From: Coptis chinensis
Lineage: Eukaryota; Streptophyta; Magnoliopsida; Ranunculales; Ranunculaceae
DNA length: 64,000 nt
NCBI GenBank assembly: GCA_015680905.1
Contig: CM027380.1
Coordinates: 37,688,001 to 37,752,000 of the forward strand
Reading direction: 5' to 3'
This document shows positions 47,201 through 59,008 of this stretch, one piece after another. Position 1 is the stretch's first letter. Each line of letters begins with the position of its first letter. The notes beneath the pieces were generated by a model, which saw nothing but the letters and a program-made list of their open reading frames with translations, searched no databases and was not told where the DNA came from. Made by a program: the position numbers and the translations under genes.

Positions 47201-50200
47201 TGTAACGCCCATATTTTTAAATACGTATTTTTCTATTTTATTAATTAATTAAATTATTTATTTTCAAAATTCGTCGGATTGGACTCGGGATACGTGGGCA
47301 CGGTTTTGGGCCCGAAGTTCAATGTTGGGCTTGGGTTTTGGGACCCAAGTATATAAACACTTTTTCTAGAAAATAGGGTTCATAAAATAATAAAATATTA
47401 AAATGGAAATGAGAGATGAAAGTTTGGATTTACGGAGGGTGGAGCCCATTGGCTCGGGACTTCGGAGAAATTAAGTAGGAGCTCGCTCATACAGGTGAGT
47501 AGCTATTTTGCTATCTCACCGAAAGTTATAATTTTCGTATATCGGTGTATAGGTTTCTGTTTTTATACATTGGTTAATCTGTTTTTCTTGAAACTCGAGA
47601 AATCTTATTTGAACTGTCCAAGCTTTATGGCCGGCAGTTAAAGCCTAAGCTTTAGATCGTTTTTGTTTGCTTCTCTGTTTCTCTGTTCAACTCTGAACTT
47701 AAACTGTCGAAAGCTCGACAGAGCGTTAATGGAGACGCGAACCTTCTCCCTTGTAATCTTGTGATCTTTGTTTATCGTTTTTTGAATTTGTTGGGAGCCT
47801 TGAACAGCGCCAATGGCGGCCGAACGTCCCATTACCGTTCTTGAAATTGTTGGTTGTGAATTTATTGGTGCGGGTTTGAGCTGTTTTCGGTATGGGTTGT
47901 TGGTAATGGGGTTAGGAGGTTTAATGGCGTCGACTGTTGGAGCTTTGTGGAGACGTTAATGGCGTCTACAGTAAATCGTCCACTTACATCCAAACTTTGT
48001 TGTTGGGTTTGGTTGTGTATTTAAATTGATGGTTGGTGATGGGGTAGGTTAGAGCGTGTGTATGGGCTGTTTATGGTGCTACTGAAGCTCCGGAGGTGCG
48101 TTAATGGAGGTCGCGATTTTAGATCTAGATCTGGAGGAGATGGTGGAGTTAAGGGTTGGGATTTTTGGCTTTGTTAATGTTGTTGGGTTTCTGCAGGGAT
48201 TAAAACCGCCTAGTCAAAATTGGTGGTTATGTGGAGGTGGTGGTGGCGGTTGGAAATTTCTTTGTTGGGGAAGAGATGATGATGAAACGATTACCAAGCC
48301 GATTTGGGCTTGGGCACAGGTTGGTTTATTTGGGCCTGAGGTTATGTTTTTTTGGTTGGGCCCGATTTTGGTGGTTTTGTTTGGGCCCCGATTTTATTAA
48401 GTTTGGGACCAGTTCTAATATTAGCCTATGGGTCCGTTTCATTTGTATTTGTGGACCAGTTTAACTTAACGTTTTTGGGCCAGTTTCTAATATAGCTTGG
48501 GACCAGTCCATAGGACTTAAAATAGATCTACTTGGGTTTTTAAACGTGTAGACTTCTGGGTTCTAAGGTTGGGCTTGGCCAGTTGGGTCCGAACCAGGAC
48601 CGTGGTCCTGAGCCCATGAGCCATGCACCTTTGCCCTTAGCCATGACCCATGGCTATGACCATGAACCTGTCGAACACGAAAACGACAGTTTGAGTTTGA
48701 CTTTGACTTGGACAGTTTGACTTTTGACTAGGACAGTTTGACTTTGACCATCGACCGTTGACTTTGACGGTTGACTTTGACCTTTGACCATGGACGGTTG
48801 ACTTTCACCTTTGACTTTGACCAGGACAGTTTGACTTTGACCATGACATGTTGAGTTTGACCTTGACCATGAGGTGTTGACCTTTGACCGTTGACTTTGA
48901 CTGTTGACCGTTGACTGTGAATGTTGACTTTTCCAGTTTTTCATATGTTTGTTTATATGGATATATATAGTAATAAAATACTGTCGGATATTGTATAACT
49001 TGGTTGGTAAATTATCTAATTTAGATTTGACGCGTGAGTAGTGTGTAAAAGCATATTGGGCTTTGATTGTGGATCGGGATCGCTTTAATTACTACTCATT
49101 ATTATGTGTATATTATATGGACACATATAGTAATAAAATCTTTGTGGAAGCTAGTATATATTTGGTGGTCATTATCTAAGAAAGATTTGACCTTGATGTT
49201 GTGTATTTTGACACGTGATGATATTGAGATGTTAGGAGACATTATATTCCTAATACGCTATAATAAAATGTATGTGATACGTTGAAGCATTATGACATGA
49301 TATCATATGTTGGGATATTTATATTAATGCAATATCTTGGAGAAATGTATATACACTCCATTATTTTATATGTGAGATGCTAATATAGCATTGGTGAATA
49401 TTTGCCCACGGAGTGTGGTGTAGTCTGATAAGATATTGGCACGTGAAAGTATGAAATATGGTTATGAGATATATTGAGATATTTCTAGAGATTGTGGCTT
49501 AGTGCAATAAGGTAATTGACCTGCACGTGATATAGTAGAAATGTTTATGAGTCATAGATGTATGACACCTGAATAAATTACGTAAACGAAAATCCTAGAA
49601 CGACTACCACAACTCATGTGATTGGCCCTTACGGCGTTTGATTAAGCAATGGCCTTCGGGCTGACCCCTTCCGGCGTTTGATTAAAATTGAATGGCCTTG
49701 GGCTGGCCCTCCGGGCGAGCCGAATAGTGGGCTTGATTATTCCGTTAAGCAAAATAGAACGATGATCGCGCAATATTTTATGCCGAATAGTGGCAATCGC
49801 TTACATAGATTTGGCTTCCGTGTGAGGATTTACGGTGTCGCGGCATCCATTTCCGGGCAGGGTGGTTACGCCGAGGAGTGGCTCATTATGTAAGGGAGGC
49901 ATGTGGATGTACATGTTCGGCGCTGGTTGCGATTGTGGTAGCCGGAAACTAGGTAAGACATAGATCTGACGTGATTTTAGGGACACACAAAGAAAGCCCG
50001 AAATAATCTAATTATGGTAATATGTTGGTAAATGATATATCTCTAGATAGATGATTTGTATATGGTTGGCTGGTTATAGTTTAGTTAGAACCTAAAACCT
50101 CGATGGAGGAACTACATGCCTTATTTATTATGAGTATAGTTGTTGTGTGGTTAGTGGGAAGTTAAAGCCTCGATTGGAGGAACTACCTCCTAGATTAGTG

Positions 50201-50769
50201 TACTTAAGAATGTTAAAAGGCCTCGATGGAGGAACTACCTGCCTAGATTATTGTACTTAAGAATGTTGTATTAGTCGTTGAAAGTTAAGGCGCCTCGGTG
50301 GAGGAACTAACTGCCGTATGGATTGTGTATATATATGTATATTATATGTTGTATTTTAGGACTACTCACACCAGCATTTTTATAATGCTGACCCGATTTG
50401 CATGTTTGCTTATCGGGTGTGTTCATTCAATGAACATAGTTGATAAGTTTTGACAGGTTTAGTGTTGAAGAAGATCGGTTGCTGCTTGTGGTTTGCGTTA
50501 GCGTTGCATTTCAAGATAGGCCTTGTTTTCCTTTGAGGTGATATAGATTTTCAGTTGAGATAAGGTTATTTGCATTTTCTTTTGTAAATTGTTTTTGTAA
50601 TAAAGATGACTGTTGTTTAAGTTGAAATTTTTATTGGTTTTTAATTATCCGCATATTTTAAAACTGTTTATGGGTTTTTGGGAGTAGAGAGTGCGTCACA
50701 CCTCGGAGATCGAATAATCGGGGACAAATAATGTTTTTTCCAAATTCTGTCGAAATTCGGGGTGTGACA
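47201..50769 (+). mobile_element. Giant solo LTR 3 (3569 bp)
   Basis: TGTAACGCCC...GGTGTGACA, flanked by AAATG at 47196-47200 and 50770-50774. Opposite orientation to solo LTRs 1 and 2. TATATAAA at 47350-47357, 149 bases from the start; AATAAA-like sequence at about 50600. GTCAA/TTGAC array at about 48690-48925. No coding sequence; frames inside are incidental. Confidence 0.92.
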
Positions 50770-51273
50770 AAATGTGTGCTCACTGCACACTGGAGTGAGT
50801 TAACTTGAGTGGAAAAATCAGAGTATTTTTGTCTTGAAAAATTGTGAGGACCTAGTTAAGGACGCTATTCCAAAAGGTTCAGTAACGGACCTGCCATTGC
50901 ATTTCGTAACATAGTTCATAGCATGCATATATATTTTTAGATGATTTGATTATTATGCGACTATTATATTAGGTTTCACAAGCATTGTTCTTATTATATT
51001 GTTATTGAGATGTATAGATATATGAGATTAATTAGGAAATTTTATTTTTATCTCTTACTCGTTGTAGTATAAATGAAGTTTGTGAGTATCTTCTCTGGAA
51101 AACTCTCACAAGGTTATAACTCGTCCACTAGGAATTTCCTAGTGGTTAATTTAATGCCTTATTATATATGGTCAATGCAATTGCACGCTGCAAAATGAGA
51201 TTAGTTAGGACCACATTTTTTGCCATTTATATGTTTTTATTTCTCATCTTTGCTTGAGGACAAGCAAAATGCT
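50770..51273 (+). other. E4 3' region, second part
   Basis: Continues the 3' untranslated region after solo LTR 3; matches the reverse complement of E3 (10818-11330) and E5 (63765-64000). No gene. Confidence 0.7.
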
Positions 51274-51287
51274 GTTCGGGGCTGGTG
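51274..51287 (+). promoter_or_regulatory. Polypurine tract of E4 (degenerate)
   Basis: GTTCGGGGCTGGTG directly before the 3' LTR, preceded by gaggacaagcaaaatgct. Two changes from the E3 12-mer. Confidence 0.7.
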
Positions 51288-52586
51288 TGATAAAAACCCA
51301 AAAGTGTATTTTAAACCCCTTAATAGTATTCTACTTAGGCCAATTATGTTTATAATAAATAAGAGTTAGTACTATTTACGTGTTTTTGTACATTTCAGGA
51401 CTTGAAGTTGATTAGGTGACTAAAGGCACTACTTTTGTATGGAAAACGAGTTAAGATGATTACTAAGGAAGTTCTATGTTTAAAACCCAAGATTCGTGAA
51501 GAAAAGCCTTTTTCAAGCCCAGTCAGAGGTGGGAAGTCAAAGTCAATACGGGTAGAAAAAGAATAGAAAAGTCAACAAAACTTCAACAGGCCGTATTTTT
51601 AGACTCAAGCTTGGGAATTAGGCCTACTTTATGTCAAAACGACCGGCTTGGAATGAGATTTCTAATAGACCTGGTCTTGCCCTAATCAAAGCTATAAAGG
51701 TGGATGAAAAGGCCATGAAAGTAAATTCCAACATCTATAGCTTCTTTAGACTTAACCTAATGGACTTTGGGCTAACTTTAGAGGCCCAAAGTCCCCTTTT
51801 TTAGCCATGCACAAAAATGTAACCCTAATCCTCTCATATATGAAGAGAGTTAAAGCTAAACACTTATCTACTCCTACTCTCTCTCCATTATTAGTTTAGT
51901 TTTAATTATGGCTCTCTCTCTCCCTCTCTCTCTCTCTAGTATAGTTTGTAGCCACCATTAATTCCCATCCATAAAAGCTTAGTTCTTTAATATTCTGTTC
52001 TTCCTTTCATTATGTCTTATTATTATTGTTTAATTAGCATGATTCTGATGACACAATGCTAAGCCTCAATTAGAGGAGGTTTATGAAGCCATGTGAGGAT
52101 AATTAACCACTAGTTTAGTACTGTTTTCAATAAGAACGTCAAGTTCTTTATTATGAGTGTCTAGAGATAGATCTCATAACGGAGAACTAGAATTTAGAGC
52201 CACCACCAAAGAGATTTGTGGTGGATTTAAACTCTCATGCTAGTGAAGCCTTGATCCGAGAGGACTTGGTGTTCACTATGCATTAAAACAAGCGATTCAA
52301 TACTAACTAATAGTCAATCAAATTGTATGGCGGATTAAACCCCTTCTAATATTTTTTCTCATCATTTAATTCATTGTTTATCTACTGTTTTCACATCATA
52401 TTACTCTCACTAGTAAAAGCACAAGTCTAATCTAAACTTGCATTCAAGTAGTGTACGACTAGAGTGGTACGAACACAACCACTCCTCCCTCTATCAAATG
52501 ATTTAGAGAGTTTCATATCTTGATAATCTACTGTTTCCTCATCATCAATTCACTGTTTTGCTAGCATTAAAAATAATATCTTATTA
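51288..52586 (+). repeat. E4 3' LTR
   Basis: 1299 bp, partner of 24774-26103. Ends CTTATTA (CA mutated to TA). Contains a TC-rich microsatellite at about 51910-51940 and a decayed TATA box (tatatgaa, about 51836). Confidence 0.88.
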
Positions 52587-54302
52587 GGTGGCGTATTTTC
52601 ATCATGAAGAACAAAATACAGGTCTATCGCCGTTTTTACTCATGTTTCTATGGTAATCTCTTTCCTTATCTCTTCATACTTTGAGGACAAAGCATATTTC
52701 TATTTTGGGGTGATATAGTAACATTTTGCAAAAACTAGGCATTTCTTTCTCAGTAGTATAATTCTTCCCTTTCAAATTTTTTTTTTCAAAAAATACCAAA
52801 AATATTTTTCGGTTAGTAGTAAAAGTCTTGTTTCCTTTTTCTATGATGAATAAAAAGACTAGAAGTCTCATTATAGCAATATAGTAACAATTTGTTCTTC
52901 AAACTTAGACTAATATACGTACAATAGTTTCTGCATCTTTTCATGAATGACATGCATCAGCATTTGTTTGTATATAGCAGTGAGTTTCTAAGAGCAAGGT
53001 TAGAACAATTAAGTTCCATATCTTGTTAGAATCTAGCCAAAAAGCCTCATCTGAATGATTATTGAGTGATGACACAAAAGATGTCCGGATAGAAAAACCA
53101 CACATCCACTTGCTTGATCACCAAGCCATATCCTAGGAGAGAATTTAGGCCCTTTTTGGATCGATATAGCCAAATAAACGTTAAAACCCCAAAAAGATAG
53201 TTTTCCTCTAGTTACCCATTTTGAGCTTTTACCATTTTATAAAAGCCTTTTTATTCTTCTCCATAAATTCCTGACCCTTTACAACATCCTATAAAAAGCT
53301 TACCCAGCTGACGAGTTGAGAACTGGATGGATATCAGAAAAAAAGAAGAGAAGACCTTGTACAAAAATAGATTAGTTAGTTGCTTCGAAAAGAGAAGAAA
53401 ATAAAGACCCATCAAAAACCAAAACTCCAAAAAAATCGAATCTCTCCAAAAGTTCAAAATCAAAAGGAGGCGATATCAGAAACAAAAAGAAAAAGAAACA
53501 AAAGCAAAGTTAGAACTCCCAAAATTCAAAATCATATGGAGCTACAAAGCCAAAGGGCTAAAAGATTGTATCAAAATTTGGAAGTAAAGAACAAAATGAG
53601 GTTCTTCTCTGGTTACAAGTATCTTGAAGACGCAGTCTCTCAATTTATCAGATTTTGTTTTTCCCTTCCTTTTTCTTTCTAAACCATCACCTTAGCCCCA
53701 TAACTCCTAATAAAATATCTCTAACTTAATTAGGAATAGGATGGTATGATAGTAAGTGGCAAGCGTGATCAATCGACCCCAGTTTCTTTGGACATCATTT
53801 GAGTATGTGAGGAATATAAGTGCGCATTGCACTTGAGAGAACGAAACTTGAGTGAATTTATCAGAGAGTTGTGATTGCAACACACTCCTATGAAAACCCA
53901 CCTTAAGGACGCTCTCCAAAAGTCTCAAAAACAACTCTGCTTTTGCATTTCAATGCTCACGTTTTGTACATTTATCTTTAGATGATTAAATTACTGCACA
54001 TATGTCATTCTAAGTTCAAAGGAGCTTTTCCTTATTGACTGCTAATGAGATGTATGTACTTTTGAGAATAAATAAGGAAACAAGGCATTCGTACTAAATA
54101 GAAGAAGTTTATGAGTACCTTCACTAGAAAACTCTCACGAGGCTTAAAGCTTGTCCACTAGGGAATTCATAGTGGTTTAAGGCCTTGTTGCATATGGTCA
54201 ATTCAATCGCACTCTGCAAAACGAGATTAGTATAATTAGTAATAAATTACACATTTGTGATCTTAATTTTTCTCATTCTTTGTTTAGGACAAGCAAGATG
54301 CT
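52587..54302 (+). other. E2 3' region, continued after E4
   Basis: No gene. Matches E1 3530-5070. Includes a PPT-like site (TTTTGGGGTGA at 52703-52713) after gaggacaaagcatat and a purine-rich tract at about 53380-53520. Confidence 0.72.
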
Positions 54303-54314
54303 ATTTGGGGGTGG
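54303..54314 (+). promoter_or_regulatory. Polypurine tract of E2
   Basis: ATTTGGGGGTGG immediately before the LTR, preceded by aggacaagcaagatgct. One base from the E3 12-mer. Confidence 0.8.
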
Positions 54315-55105
54315 TGATCAGTTCCCAAATGTGTGTTTTATTACCTTTATATTATTGCATTACAACCCTTCTTACATTTAATGAAAAGAAAACTCATAGC
54401 TTCTATTGTTTTTTTCAGGTTAGATAGAATTTCAGACCACTTATCATGAAAGTTGCATCTTAGCACCAAAAGGAGCCTTAATCATGTTTATTATGAAGAC
54501 CAGAAGCTACTATGAAAAAGTGCTGAAAAAGTCAAAGTCAAAGGTCGAAGCCCTCAACTCAGAAGACTAAAGATGGAGGTCCTTATCACAAATTATGGCA
54601 TTCTCCAAAACCTATCTTAATCAAGAAGAAATCAAAAAGCAAAAGGAAAAAGTAAAGGGTGAGGTGTCTCAAATGTAATGGAGAAGGGCAAATCAGTCAT
54701 TGGCATAAAGTAGGGGTATATAAACTAAAATTTAGGGAGTGAGAATGCACCTAGACTTAATCTAGTGTCATGTAGGATTTTTTTTTCTATTTTTTTTTCA
54801 TTCAAGTCATTTTACTTTATTGTTCTTCATTTTAATCTTGTTATTTTGCTTTGTTATTCAATCAATCAATCTTCTTTTTGTTGTTCTTTGTTCCAATCTT
54901 TCGTTTCAATCCTTTCATTCAATGTCTGTGTTATTTCAATCTTTAAAACAACTTATGTTTTCAATGTTCTTCATAAACTAGAAACCAATACAAGTCCTAA
55001 ACTAAGAGTCTACCTTCCTTTCTTTAACTCCCAACATTCAAACTCTAAACAATTTATGCTGAACCACATCAAAATCTTTGAGATACTCCAAACTAGTCTA
55101 CTTCA
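54315..55105 (+). repeat. E2 3' LTR (TGATCA type)
   Basis: 791 bp, TGATCAG...CTACTTCA; partner of 5076-5890. TATA box TATATAAA at 54717-54724. Directly abuts the FAR1-like pseudogene at 55106. Confidence 0.85.
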
Positions 55106-55232
55106 CTGACCAAGATAGAGTGATGACTGTAGTAGTTGCAAAAATGTTCCCTACTACTCGACATTGTCATTGTGTTTGGCACATACTGCAGAAATTTTAA
55201 GAGAAGTTGTCCTTTATTAAAATTGACACATT

Positions 55233-56562
55233 GTTTTTTTTGTTTTTTTTAATAGAGCTGAGGTTATGGCTGACCTCTACCTGTATTACATTCTAATATA
55301 TTTACAACCTTCTTTGTCCTCCTCTACAATGTTCATAAGATCCACATTCAGGGGAGGTACAAAGTACTCTATTACATCTTCTTTTGCTAAAGAAGCAAGG
55401 TAATCTGCAACCCTATTGGCTTTTCTATATACATATATGAATGAAGCTAACATTTTCAAATAGGTGCAGCCGCCCTCTTATAGCCTAGTTATATCTTCAC
55501 ATTTCCAAGGGGCTCTTTCCTTGCCCTTCAAAATATTTACTGCTCTCAACGAGTCAGAGGCAATCTCAACTCTGAGTATTTAAATCTTCAAGCAACCCTG
55601 CAGTCCCACCAAAATGGCTTTTAGTTCTTGGAATAAAACTGAACTTAACCCTCCTGCTCCAGTATAAGCTAGCAGTTGTATGCCTTTTGAGTCTCGAATT
55701 ATACCACCAATACTTTCCTTCTCATCTTTCAATGATCAATCAGTATTTAACTTCTTTATCCCTATTTGAGGTTTTCCACATATACATTGTTTTGGAACTT
55801 TAACAATATACTCAAAGACAACACCCAATCTCTCCAGTAATTTCTTCAGTTCTCCTGAATACTTCACCTCTTTTAGATGACATTGCAAGTAGATTCCCAT
55901 GTCATTGATCAACCTACTTGTAACCAAGGCCCAAAATATCGATATCGATGAATATATCGGTGTACCCAAAAACCGATATATATCGGATATATCAGATATA
56001 TCCATTTTTTTTGGTGACCAGTCCAAACTATTTAAAATATCAAAAATATCGGATATATCGGAAATATAATATCGGAAATATCGGAAATATATTAGAAATA
56101 TCGGATTTATATTAAAAAATGGTCAAAAAGTCAACCGATATATATCCTAAATATCGGATATATCGATTATATCGACGATATAAAGTTTTATATCGGAAAT
56201 TCCGATATATATCTGGGAAAAAAGGGTTCTATATTCGGTGGATATATGTCGGAAATATAGATGTCGGTGTACCAAAATACCGATATATATTGGCGATATA
56301 TCGGATATATCACCGATATTTTGGTCCATGCTTGTAACCACTTGCCAATCTTGTTAAGTGTTCCTAAATCTTCTGAAGATACATTCCTTCCATATATAAC
56401 TGACACCGCACAAATGTACACCTTGTACACTTCAGCTTCCATAGAGTTTCTTTGACAGATTCTCATAAGTTGCATCCACTCCCTATTAGTGTTAGGCGCA
56501 TGTACATTGATACATGTGTGTTGCTTCACACTCCTCCATACCTTCTTTGTGTAGGAACACTC
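55233..56562 (-). mobile_element. LINE (L1 type), 5'-truncated, with RNase H domain
   Basis: Flanked by a 14-bp duplication (aaaattgacacatt at 55219-55232 and 56563-56576) and a poly(A) end on the - strand (T-rich 55233-55250). About 916 bp of LINE once the MITE is excluded. The - strand encodes the C-terminus of the RT protein: a zf-RVT-like tail (KVWRSVKQH) and an RNase H domain with KLNTD, GGIIRDSKG, ELKAILVGLQGCL, IASDSLRAVNIL and YRKANRVADYLASLA, so the D-E-D-D residues are all visible. Stops are present. Typical plant L1 with plant-type RNase H. Confidence 0.9.
55925..56330. mobile_element. hAT-like MITE rich in CGATATATCGG repeats
   Basis: About 406 bp inside the LINE. Ends CAAGGCCCAAAATATCG and, reversed, CATGGACCAAAATATCG: imperfect terminal inverted repeats of 17 bp starting CA(A/T)GG, as in hAT elements. 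Target duplication CTTGTAAC, 8 bp (55917-55924 and 56331-56338); it can also be read as 10 bp (cttgtaacca) with shorter TIRs, which would suggest Mutator. The inside is almost only variants of atatcggatatatcgg in both directions. No coding capacity. Confidence 0.75.
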
Positions 56563-58114
56563 AAAATTGACACATTCTTTGCTGAGCTGAAATCAACTAT
56601 TTCTTTCTCTTTTAGGATTGCTGGTTTTGAAAGAAGATGGTGTGCAATAATATCGAAGTATAACTTGTCTGAAAACAATTGGTTGATAGAGATATATAAG
56701 ATCCGGGAGAAATAGGTTCCAGCTTATCTCAGTGACACATTTTTTGCTGGCAAGAATACAACTAGGAGAAGTGAATTAATGAATGCACATTAATTATGAC
56801 CAATTCGTTAATTTGACAACTACACTGATATAGTTTGTCCATGGTAATGAGAGATGTTTGAAATGGATCACCAAGAATGAAAGGGATCTTGATTACTGCT
56901 TTGAGCATAGTTCTCACATTGTAGCTAAAGATGTTTTCCTCCTCTAGCACGCATGCTGCCAAGGTCTATATGATAAATGCTTTTAATAGACTTAAGGAGC
57001 AATTAGAAAAGGCTAAGTTGGTGTACAAAATTGATGGCGAAGAGATTGAAAACAGTGGAACCGGAACTTATATGGTGAAATTCAAAGACCCGCACTACAA
57101 GATTGTTTAGAAAGTGAGTTTCAATAGAATAACCTTAGAGTGTGAGGTGAATCTAAGTATTTTTATTTTATGGGATTACTTTGTGGTCACATTTTAAAGC
57201 TTTTTTCAGCGTTATGACATCGATGAGATTCCAAGCCATTTTATTTTTAAATGGTGGATGCAAAAGGCAAACACATATAGAGCGATGTTTGGTGGTGGAC
57301 TAGTGACCGACCATGAAAACCAAGATCGAGCCTTTGAGAGTTGCTCATTGTATCAAGGTTGCTTCTCAAGTAGCTTATGATGCATCGACTAGTGATGAGA
57401 CTTATTCATATTTTATTGAGAAAAGGAGTGAAATGGCTATTGGAGTTTCAAAGTTTAAGGAAACTATTAACCGAGGAGATGTCGTAGATAATGAATAGCC
57501 TCAAGTTGATACCTTACAGGTTTTGTTTTTTGTTCATTTGTTTGTTTTTTCTTTCATTTTGTTTTTTGTTTTGAATTTCTTTTGAATCTTTGAATGATTG
57601 AAATGCTATTTAATTTAACATTCAAATCTTAGGCTTTGTCTGGTTCACGAAAAAGGATAGAAAATAAAACATTTTCTTGAAATTTGAAATCTGTCACTTG
57701 TTTGGTAACATGCGGAAACCAAAAAACATAGAAAATGGTTTCCCTAAAACATAAAAAACAAAGAAAACAACTCACTTAAAATAAAAAGGGAAGTTGTTTT
57801 CTATTTTCAATCCCAACGACAACTCACGACCAGCTAACTAGAAAAAAAATTGATCAAGCTTTAGAAGGTAAGTTTCCATCTCTCTTTTCTCTCTTCTCTC
57901 ATTGATTAATGGTGGTAGTAGTAAACCCTAATCTCCCTCACTTCTATTTTGGGTGTTCCGATCTCGAAGTAATTGGTTTCAAACACATCTCTTTCGATCA
58001 AATCTGCATTTCTTTGAGTATTTATTGATGTTTATATAGTGATGAGTTGTTCACTTTGTAGAACTTTGTTACTATTTCATGTTGGTTTTGAGTATGATCT
58101 TTCCTTTTACTTAG

Positions 58115-58939
58115 ATGAGTAGTGAGAATGATTTTGAAAGGACGCGTAAGGTAGCTACCGTGGTTGGAGCTATGGCAGCGGTTACAAGTGCAGTAACTAC
58201 CATTTTTGCACTAGTAGATAGCATACCAAGAAAGCCATATGTGAATCGTGACGTCGACTGAAAATTGTATTTGGATGGTATAATCAATGATGATAGTGAG
58301 TGTTACAATCTTTTGAGGATGAGTAAAGAGTCATTCTGAAAGTTGGTTATTTTATTTAAAGAAAAAAAATTGTTAAGAGATTCAAGGAATACGAAAGTTG
58401 AAGAACAACAAGTTGTTGAGTTCCTTCATACTATAGGGCATAACGTTAAAACCTGAGTCATCAAGCATAATTTTTTACATTTGGGGGAAACAACTAATCG
58501 GTATTTTCATATTGTTCTAAAGGCAGTTCTTAGTCTTTACAAGGATCTAGTGGTGGAACCAACCACTGATATGGAAACACCTCTAATTATACAATGTAAT
58601 GAAGTGAGATTATGGCCTTGGTTGTAAGGTAAAATATAAATATATATTCTTTTGTCAAAATTGTTAAAAGTTTTCTTATATTTTAATTAATTAGTCTTTT
58701 ATTAATTGTAAATAAGGATTGCATTGGAGCAATAGACGGGACTCATATTCGTGCGAAGATACTTAAAGGTGTACATAATAGATTTCTTGGGAGGAAAGAA
58801 AAACCTACACAAAATGTCTTGGCTGTTGTTTCCTTTGATCTTAGGTTTACTTATGTGTTAGCTGGTTAGGAGAGGTCAGCTCATGATGCACGGGTACTTG
58901 AAGATGCTTTAACAATACCTAATGGACTTAAAGTCCCCG

Positions 58940-59008
<69 letters not shown>

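Larger units (their letters stand above)
24774..52586 (+). mobile_element. E4: Athila-like element with full gag-pol, hit by four solo LTRs
   Basis: TGATAA-type LTRs at 24774-26103 and 51288-52586. Without the four nested solo LTRs its length is about 14.9 kb. Order: LTR, PBS, leader, gag, protease, RT, RNase H, integrase, ORF1, ORF2, long 3' region, PPT, LTR. The LTRs differ at roughly one base in ten by eye, so it is older than E3. No clear target duplication: GTGTG left, GGTGG right. It is the only element here with a complete set of pol domains, though all are broken by stops or frameshifts. Confidence 0.88.
5076..55105 (+). mobile_element. E2: Athila-like element, split by E3 and E4
   Basis: Bounded by two TGATCA-type LTRs (5076-5890 and 54315-55105). 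Removing E3 and E4 leaves about 9.6 kb: LTR, PBS, leader, gag, spacer, one post-pol ORF, 3' region, PPT, LTR. No pol is present, so it is non-autonomous. The 5-base flanks differ (TCAAT left, CTGAC right), as expected if E1 and E2 form a tandem through a shared LTR, so that the true left flank lies outside the window. Continuity across E3 is proven by the GTTCC duplication and by colinearity with E1; continuity across E4 is supported by the matching 3' region. Confidence 0.75.
55106..57498 (+). pseudogene. FAR1-related / MULE transposase-like pseudogene, 3' part
   Basis: FAR1 proteins are transcription factors derived from Mutator-like transposases. Seen here: TDQDRVMTVVVAKMFPTTRH and HCVWHILQKF (transposase domain, 55106-55200); after the LINE, AELKSTISFSFRIAGFERRW, KYNLSENNWLIEIYKIREK, a stop where Trp is expected, VPAYLSDTFFAGKNTTRRSE (56577-56770); then HAAKVYMINAFNRLKEQL near 56950 and IDEIPSHFIFKWWMQKA near 57220; C-terminal DASTSDETYSYFIEKRSE ends with TAG at 57496. 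The SWIM Cys/His motif is not recognisable. Several frameshifts and stops. The 5' half is absent and should lie left of E1, outside the window. Confidence 0.85.

Noticed and set aside
48104-48400. Gly/Trp-rich 98-codon frame
   Set aside because: Lies inside giant solo LTR 3 and is not kept as a frame in solo LTRs 1 and 2.
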